A model generated the notes under the pieces. It saw nothing but the letters and a program-made list of their open reading frames with translations. It was not told where the DNA came from and searched no databases. This document shows, piece by piece, positions 22,701 to 31,700 of a stretch of 64,000 nucleotides of DNA (within the stretch, counting starts at the first letter, position 1; the number at the start of each line of letters is the position of its first letter). The position numbers and the translations under genes are program-made. Origin of the DNA: Agelas oroides (lineage: Eukaryota; Porifera; Demospongiae; Agelasida; Agelasidae); NCBI GenBank assembly GCA_949130485.1, contig OX422191.1, forward strand, positions 4,465,754 to 4,529,753, written 5' to 3'.

Positions 22701-25700
22701 TAGGATACATAGTATACAGTAGGTATGAGGAATGAGACTGCAGATGGTCTGGAATTGGGACAGACCTGGTGACAAGCCTGGTTTTAAATCTCTTCTCATA
22801 ATCTGCGCTCACAGCCAGAGAAGCAATGAAGGAACTGTCTCCAGCGATACCCTGAAGGGATGCAAACAACACACCAATCAACTCAAAGGTCACTGTGTAG
22901 CAGCAAATCGCTAGAAGTAACCAAAAATTCCATCCCTCCCACATTGTTGACATGACCAGAGAATTCTGGATACAAAGCAAGTTTAAAGAGCAGAAGAGTG
23001 GTGCTTTGCTAGCCTAGCTTATTTTCTCTACTTCATTTGATTTCCAGGGGGCCTGAAATTGAGTGCATTCAGAATTCATGTGGATGCATGGCTATCTAAA
23101 CACATGATGAATTCCAGTCAGCAAGACAGATGAGGAGCTATAAACCTGCTCTGTGCTACTGCATGTAGGTCCACAACAGTGTTCCAGTCCAGTCGAACAA
23201 TTCCAGACAGTGCAATCAAAGCCACCACGAGAGCATTACAGAAGACAAAGATGATGAGACAGCTAGTATGATTTCAACACCAGTTACTTGATACCATAAC
23301 TTTAAATCTAGTTGCTGTATTAGAATTAAAGACTCGAAAACCAGGCCAATTTTGGTACAGCATGCAAAGCAGGCATGTCCCCAGTAAATTGCTGATGACA
23401 CCAATGCCCTTATACTGATTTCTACAAAGAGCTGGGTATAACTGGTTGCCTAGGCAGCATATAAGAATGTTGCTCACAATACATGTGTTGCCAAGGTAGT
23501 GGTGGGGTTATATGTATCATGGGAAACCATAAGATGGCAGGCATCCCAAGTGTCCTATTATGTAATGAACCCAATTTGGAGGGGGGGGAAGATCAATTAG
23601 GAGGGAATTGTCATGATATTTCCCTTGCATGCATGTATTATTAGCTTGAAACAAACAGTATGCAATAGGAGTCAGTATTCCACATCAGTTGCCATGTTTG
23701 ACTTTCCACTTAAACATAGGCGTAGGAAACGGAGGGGGCAGTGGGGGCAGTTGCCCCAACAACTTCCAAAAAGGGGGGGTGGTCATTACCCCCACACTAT
23801 TATGGTTAAAATATAGCTGTGACACCATACGTTTTCAACTTGCAGCAAGGATTTGGCCATTGGGTGAGCAGCAACATTGTTCAATCCACAATCATTCGAT
23901 GCATCTCAGTGTACCCGGAGTGTAGACTTGAAGAATTTGTAGCCACCAAATGACATGAAATGCAATGTTTACGCTTGGCCTAGCTTGCACGCTCTTGTCT
24001 AGCTGCCAATTTGGGATTGCTATACTGAAAGAACTATTCTAGTAGCTGTTTTGGGCCAAAAACGGCCTTAGAAGCAATCTCAGAGCATCTAATTTCAAAA
24101 TTTTACTAGGGGGCATGCCCCCAGACTCCCCTAGCTGCTGCATGCTTACACACACAACATCATTCGCCCCCAATCTCAAGTATCTTCCTACATCATTGTT
24201 AAAATGTACAGGCATAGAGTAAGTTAGCAATCATCGGACGACAGGTATATTCGGACACTCAAACGCGGAGGGAAAACTGCATAAATATTCGGCGATACCA
24301 TAAGACTGTAGCTGAGGTACGTGGTACCTGGTGTCCCAAAAATGACGCCCGCGCATTGTTTCCTGTTGGCACTAGAAACGATAAAATGGCCGTCCGAAAA
24401 ACATCAATATTCGGAAAAGTGTATGTATTTTCAGACACTGTTGTTTGTGCCTTCTCTGAAGCTGCTTTTGGAGAGATTTTAGCATCGATACGATGCCCCA
24501 AGACCTCCCCAATTCGCAATATATTTTGGTAGCGGTAGCTGCTTTGAACACTCAGGGGCGTAGCTGAACATGGAGTAGTTCTCGAGATATAAATATATTT
24601 CATGTTTCATGTTTCTTTCCATAAACTACGCTGGTTGATTTATGTGCAGCATATATATAGGTGAGTTCAAACGATATCGTGCAATATCTCGAGAACTACT
24701 CAACGCACAAACTCCGGACAAATACCAGCATGTAGCCAAGAGCCTGTAGATTCTACTGATGCTAATATGGTGGAGACTTCAACTTGTTTGGAGACAACAC
24801 AGCAAGAAACCACAAATTTCACCGTCCGATTATTGATCGAATCGGACTGGTCCATGTTCAGCTACGCCCCTGAGTGTTCAAAGCAGCTACCGCTACCAAA
24901 ATATATTGCGAATTGGGGAGGTCTTGGGGCATCGTATCGATGCTAAAATCTCTCCAAAAGCAGCTTCAGAGAAGGCACAAACAACAGTGTCTGAAAATAC
25001 ATACACTTTTCCGAATATTGATGTTTTTCGGACGGCCATTTTATCGTTTCTAGCGCCAACAGGAAACAATGCGCGGGTGTCATTTTTGGTACACCAGGTA
25101 CCACGTACCTCAGCTACAGTCTTGTGGTATCGCCGAATGTTTACGCAGTTTTCCCTCCGCGTTTGAGTGTCCGAATATACCTGTCGTCCGATGATTGCTA
25201 ACTTACTCTACATTGGGCATCTAGTCTAGCTAGCATGTACTTTTGCTAACACCAACAGTAACCCCTCTATAAGAGACACCATTGGGATCGAGTCAATATT
25301 TTTTGTGAGGGGTTCTTAACTCAGCAGCTTCTGTTACATTTTGAGTAGGTATGTTACTGCATAATCGGGCTGTTGATGGTGGGGAAGGCTAACCAGAGCT
25401 GCCAGTGGACAATCTGGCAGAAAAGGTAGATGAGTGTCCGCTAATTTGGGGTCGTTAAGTATTGTTTGTATGCAATTGAGAGTGCAAAAGTTGTCCATTA
25501 TACGGAGTAGCGGGCTGTCTGCTATTCAGAGGCTGCTTAAGTATTGAAGGACAGTCAGAAGTATCTGTTATAAGTCCACTGCTGAGGCGTGTCCATTAAG
25601 CGAGGTTCCACTGTACTCCTTGCTATCAGGTACTGGGCTTTGTGACTTCTAGTGAAACAAGTGAGCTCTGGCAATCTGGGTTTAAAGATCTTGCAAATAC

Positions 25701-28700
25701 TTTGTATTTGGAAGTAGCTTCGTTTTCATCTTGTAAATGCTTGCATTGACCAAGCATTGTTAGTGTATACTATTACAGCAAATTGCTGCTACTTATGTAC
25801 AAGTATAAGTTTCCACTGTATTGTATAATTTAAAGCTAGTTTTTCTTATGTTCTGACCAATTAGTGAGCTGGTATGCCTTAGCCTCGTTCCCAGGCTCTC
25901 CCCTCGCCCCGACGAAAAATAAAAACGGAGGGGGAGAGCCTGGGACCGATTCGCACGTGATATCGCGGCACGACGACTTTGCACTAACCATTAAATAACC
26001 TGAAACGTCACTCACGTGAAGACCGCGAAGGAGCCGTGAAGTACTCTCAGCTCAGGAGTTTGTTACTACAACTCGTTTATTGTTGTGTAGCTATGTTGGA
26101 GCTTTAAAATGTGGTTGCGAGTTTATTTTGTACGCCAGAGTGTAGCGCTAGCCAACTAAAGTCTTTCTTCATAGCCTCGTAGCAATTTTTTTAAAGCGGA
26201 ACATGGTAACAGTAAATAGGCAAAGTTTTTCCTACGTACTGGGTACTTCTCCGGCGTCGCTGCTGTTTGACCCGTGCCGAGGTCTCACTGATGCAGTCAC
26301 AGCTCACTTGTTTCAGTAGTATATCGTAGCTGTTCGAGTCAGCCAATCACGTGGCTGCATAATTGCGTCACGGCTTTTGCAATTATTATGATGTTTATGT
26401 GCCGCGATATCACGTGCGAATCGGTCCCAGGCTCTCCCCCTCCGTTTTTATTTTTCGTCGGGGCGAGGGGAGAGCCTGGGAACGAGGCTAGGTAAGCCTT
26501 ACACAGTTTTGTAGGTTTGTAGTTTTGGCCTAAGCAAAAGCTGTACAATTACAAAAATGACGGTATGCTTTTCTATGGGAGAAAATACTGGCATTAAAGT
26601 GATTAGTGTTTTAATTGACTTGTAAATATGTAAACGTCTGCATCATGTTTCACAATAGATGTTAATGCCTCTTCATCCACAAAATTCTAGCTACGCCCCT
26701 CTAGTCTGTAGCTATGCCAAAAACAGGGGATCAAGGAATTAATGAGGCTACTACCAATGAAATAATTGAGGCAATGGCCAACCTGCTTGATGGTAAGGCT
26801 TGAAATGAGGTGGACCATCTTTGGGTGGTCGCAGATCTCATGTGGTCTCATCCACTCCCCAAGCTGTGCGTTCTGCTCACTGCTTAAACTAATTAATCCC
26901 ACTGGGTCCTCGTAGTCCTCAGAGGGGGCAGAGACAGAGCGAAACTCAGAAAGATCGGCAATGTTCCAGGGTGGATAGGTAACCCCATTGATCTCAGAGG
27001 TTGCCCTGTGTTGAGTAAATTCAGAAATGTAGATCCATTGGTCAAGGACACCTCCACTTACTCCTTCACACTCTACTTGCTCCTTCGCCTCCCTCTTATC
27101 TACAGGCACCCGTCACCCTTCCCTTCCCTCCCCACACACCTTAGTACTTTAAGCTCCTTGTTGGTAAATTTTTCCGAGCTGGATATATTGGGCTGCAGAG
27201 ATGTGATATCTTTGTTCTCTGAACACATCACACGATACTTCACAGCTTTCTTCTTTCGAGTTGGGTGTGGTTGACACTCTTCTTGTGGTGGTTCTTTTGG
27301 AGGGACAGGCAGGCAGTACAACGTGGACTTCAGAGGAGTAGCAACATGACTACCTGCATCCTGAGAGCTGGTTAGTGGACCTGCAGCAACAAAAATGGTA
27401 ACCTTCAATATATTTACCTTGTCCCCAGACCATGGCTGCAAGCTGAGCACAGACCAAAGGGTTGCAAGTTCTCATTTAGACCAAGAAAGTAAGCCTGCCT
27501 GATCTAGAAATCAATAGGTTGGGTTTGGTTTTCTAAAACAGACAACTTTAGAAGATATGGAGTATAGCTACTACCTTTAACTGTGATCACAAGAAATGCA
27601 AGTGAATGCAAAATGCTATCACACTATGTAACACTGCAATCGTAATACTGTTCTTCATGATGATGTTTGTTCACATAAATGCATTGGGTGTGTACTCTCT
27701 GACAGAGGAGTACCTCTGCTGGGTTGTCTCCTCTTGGGAGCACCCTTTGCTAGGGTGGGTTGACTCTCTTCCTGTGGTGCTTCTTCTGGAGTGGCAACTA
27801 TGTGATCCAAGGGAAAATCAATGGAAGATTCAGGCTCCAGTTTCAGTTCTTCGAATCGGTTAAGTGCCTCTGTTGTGATAGTTTTCAGCCACTGTTTGTC
27901 CGCCTCTCTGGTCATGGACTTTTGCTACACAAGTGTGTGCATTAGGGAGATGTGGTTTGTTGATGTATGTACATGTGTACACATGTGAAGTAGTTATCAC
28001 ATCAACAGAAATCTCCTTATGTAAAATGAATGGCTTCCTCCTATGGAGGATACTCACCCTTCCTAACTCACTACACTTCATTCTACATCCCAGCACAGCC
28101 CAACACTAACATATAAGATCAGCCAAATGTTGTGGGATAAGCTTGAGCAAACTGGTTACAAATGGAGGTGTACAGAGAACTCTAATGCACTAGCTGTTTG
28201 CTTTGCTGGAAATTATGTACAAAGCTCTACTGTCAGATGACAAATTTAAACTTGGAGAGTGACGTCACCAAGCATTCAACACTCTTCACTGAACTTCCTA
28301 TGACAAGAACTGTGCGTTGAAGACATTAATTCTTCCATCAAGAGGTTACAGAAATAGATGCATAAGGCTAGTGGCAGTGTTGCAAGTGACAGTTAAGCAC
28401 TGGTAGATGGACCTTGATGAATAGTGCTAGCATAATTTTTCGAATAAAATGGTGGCCTATTAAAATAAGCTAAAAAATAGAAATAGATACTCCTCATACC
28501 AATGCTTAAGCTGCAGTTCTTGTGTACAGCTTATATAGTGGAATCCCTCTAAAGCAGATACAAATGGGAGCACCACTGCGTGTCCAGAATATGGAGGCAT
28601 CCATAATTCAAGGTATACTTCTGGTAGGCATGGCAATGCATATTTGGGCTGTTGAGCACAATGTGGTGGTATTTTGGGACGTCATCTCCATTGCTGTACA

Positions 28701-31700
28701 ATGGCAGGAAAGGCTAACACAACAATCAATAGTGCTAATATAATGCCAGTAGTGCATCAGCTGAAATTACAGTTCAGGTGCTGGTACGACTAGGAATCGT
28801 GCCGGAGCCCGTCTGTTTTATGGAATATCAAGGTTTCTGTAAATCAGGGATGATTTGTACAGATGTATATAGGCAAGCATTTGAGTTCATGCACATTCTT
28901 TAAGATAGTTACTAAGTCTACATTTCAGGAAGTCTGGAATAGGGGGTTCCACTGTATACTGTTATAAATATACTACTGCCATCAAACTGAAAATGAGGAC
29001 ACCAACAGGAAGCTAGATAAGTGTAAAGTTCACTCAGGTTCACTCCAATTGGTGTAGCTAAAATAACATGAAGTACTAAACATCCCCTACAGATGGTTAT
29101 GTCTACTAGGAAGAGGCTTCAGAATAGTGGGGCAAGCCTGAGTGAGCAGCACATTGTGCTGATTTGTGTCATGGCACACAAACCATGAATAGCAGGAGGG
29201 TTTGTGTCTGTGTGCTATCAGTCAGGGCAGCTACTAAACATCCCCTACAGATGGTTATGTCTACTAGGAAGAGGCTTCAGAATCGTGGGGCAAGCCTGAG
29301 TGAGCAGCACATTGTGCTGATTTGTGTCATGGCACACAAACCATGAATAGCAGGAGGGTTTGTGTCTGTGTGCTATCAGTCAGGGCAGCTACTAAACATC
29401 CCCTACAGATGGTTATGTCTACTAGGAAGAGGCTTCAGAATCGTGGGGCAAGCCTGAGTGAGCAGCACATTGTGCTGATTTGTGTCATGGCACACAAACC
29501 ATGAATAGCAGGAGGGTTTGTGTCTGTCTGCTATCAGTCAGGGCAGCTACTGTGGTTACACATGCATGGACTAAGCTTTACATCCAAATAATGAGCTGAA
29601 TCTCTGGAGCATAGTTTGTGCATGGCCCTTACCTGAAGCAACTTCAACCAACGTGCATGCATGCACACCATCTGTGAGTAGTTGGCCGCAAAGTTTGTCT
29701 CTCATGGTCCATAGCTGAGATAGCTTACAATCAACCGTATGCAAGTTGGCATGCATCAGGTTCCACCCAATCATCCTGATTGCAACTAGCTGTCAGGAAA
29801 TAGTATGGCATTCTCTAGTTTGATCAGGCCTAGTTATACCGTAGGTACACAACTAGCTCACTAGTATATCTGTTTATAGAATAGCTTATTGGGCGAGCGT
29901 GAGCGAGCCCCACACTTGTGAGTTGAATCGAGATTTTTCATCGAATATTATTATTATTATTATCTGTCGTACGTCGTTCCGTATGTTTTTTGACGCTGTA
30001 ATTTAACGGATGGCCGCGGGCCGCGTGCGGACCGTAAGTAAGATTTTCGTACAACTTGGCAGCCAGCTTAGGCAGCTAGCAAGTAAGGCTAGCTCCAGGG
30101 TGAGCTTGAATGATGATACTTATGAAAGATAGCCAGGAAGGACAGTCGGAGCTTGCGTACGTGTTTTGCAGTAGCGACATCAGAATAGGCAGCTGGAGCG
30201 TGAGTACCTACCGTATGTCTATGTGTAGCATACAAGCGCTAGACAGACTGAACACAGAAGGCGGCATGCAGAGACCCTGCTTCACGGCTGATGCATGGCT
30301 ACCCCCATCTGCTGTTTCTCTAAGATGCCTCAAGTAAGCACTACGCATGACAAGCCAGGCTGTGTTCAGACATAGCCTAGAGTTAGCCAGACTGAGTAGC
30401 TGCTTATAGGTAGAACAAATAGCTCCATTGTGCTATCCCATTTAACAAATGTACATGCTATGGATGATTTTCCAGTGTCTGTCCCAGAGGGTATTGACAC
30501 ACTAGGATACCTCCGCACTCTCTTGTAAATTCTCCGTAACCCTCAATAAGGTACTTTATGTCTGTCCTAGAGCATTTCGTCTAATCCCATTTTGTCTAAC
30601 CTCATTTTGTCTAAAAAAAATGGACACTTGTCCCAGCCAAAATCTTTGGACCAGGGTAGGCAAATAGTTTGTAATCTAGAGGGGAAACCCTTATGCTACA
30701 GCCCATTATATGGTACCACCCCACAACAAGCTCTGCAACCATGAAAGTTTTCTCTAAGCTGTTACACATGCACTTGTTGCAAACAGTAGAGTGATAAACC
30801 TTGTTTAGCTACATGCCACAGCCTGTGTGCTGTGACCTGATACTTCAATGCCGCTTGCTCACGCTCGCCCCACAATGTTCTACATTCGCCTAGTTATACA
30901 CAGTACTATACTATACTATAAATACTCAGCAAGCTCACTGGCGTGTTAAGACATACTGAACAACACAACAAATGGCGTATTGATTACAAGTAATGTCTTA
31001 AAGTCAGTCGATACTGCTCACATACACATACTTACCGCAAACTCTAAATTTACATGTGCACGTTACGTTTTCACATGAAACAGCCACGATTAGATGTGTA
31101 AATTTCCAGCGAAATAGCTATAGAGTTCAGCAGCTATGTATATGAAGCACGAAGAGCTTTTTCAGTTGTCGTAAGTATACAGAAGTTAAAAATAATTATT
31201 GTGTGGTACATGAAGTTTTAGCAGAAAACAGACTGTTTCTCAAAAAGCAAGCTAAAAAGCCTTTGTCATGCACTCGAAAATGTTACCAATTGTCCATATG
31301 CGTTGCCGTTCCTCCCTCCTGGTTGTTTTGCAGAAGTGAAATTTGGCTGGAAAAGTCCCAAGCTTTGATCATGCATTTACAACGGCTGCTTTGAGATTCC
31401 TCATTGCTTCTCGTTGTGCAAGTTTGCTGTGTGTCTCTCGACTCATCCTCTATGTTTTGTGGCTGTAGCCTAATGTACGTAGCCACTGCGAGTTGTTCCG
31501 CCTGGACTGCTGACCACACCCATTTCTGTATCCCGTAACCTTAACCAGGTAATAAATTATGTTTCTAGTCTTATGACACCTTTAAAGACAGTGATACAAC
31601 TTTGACAACTTACTGCCTCTAGGGCTAGTTGAATGGCACAACGGTACAGATTCTGAGCCTGTGACCTTTGACCCTGCTTATCGTCCTGGAGTGCCATGTC

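Noticed and set aside
28536-28743. Plus-strand ORF of 73 codons
   Set aside because: It begins inside a MITE terminus and has no homology; the region is a calpain-7 intron.
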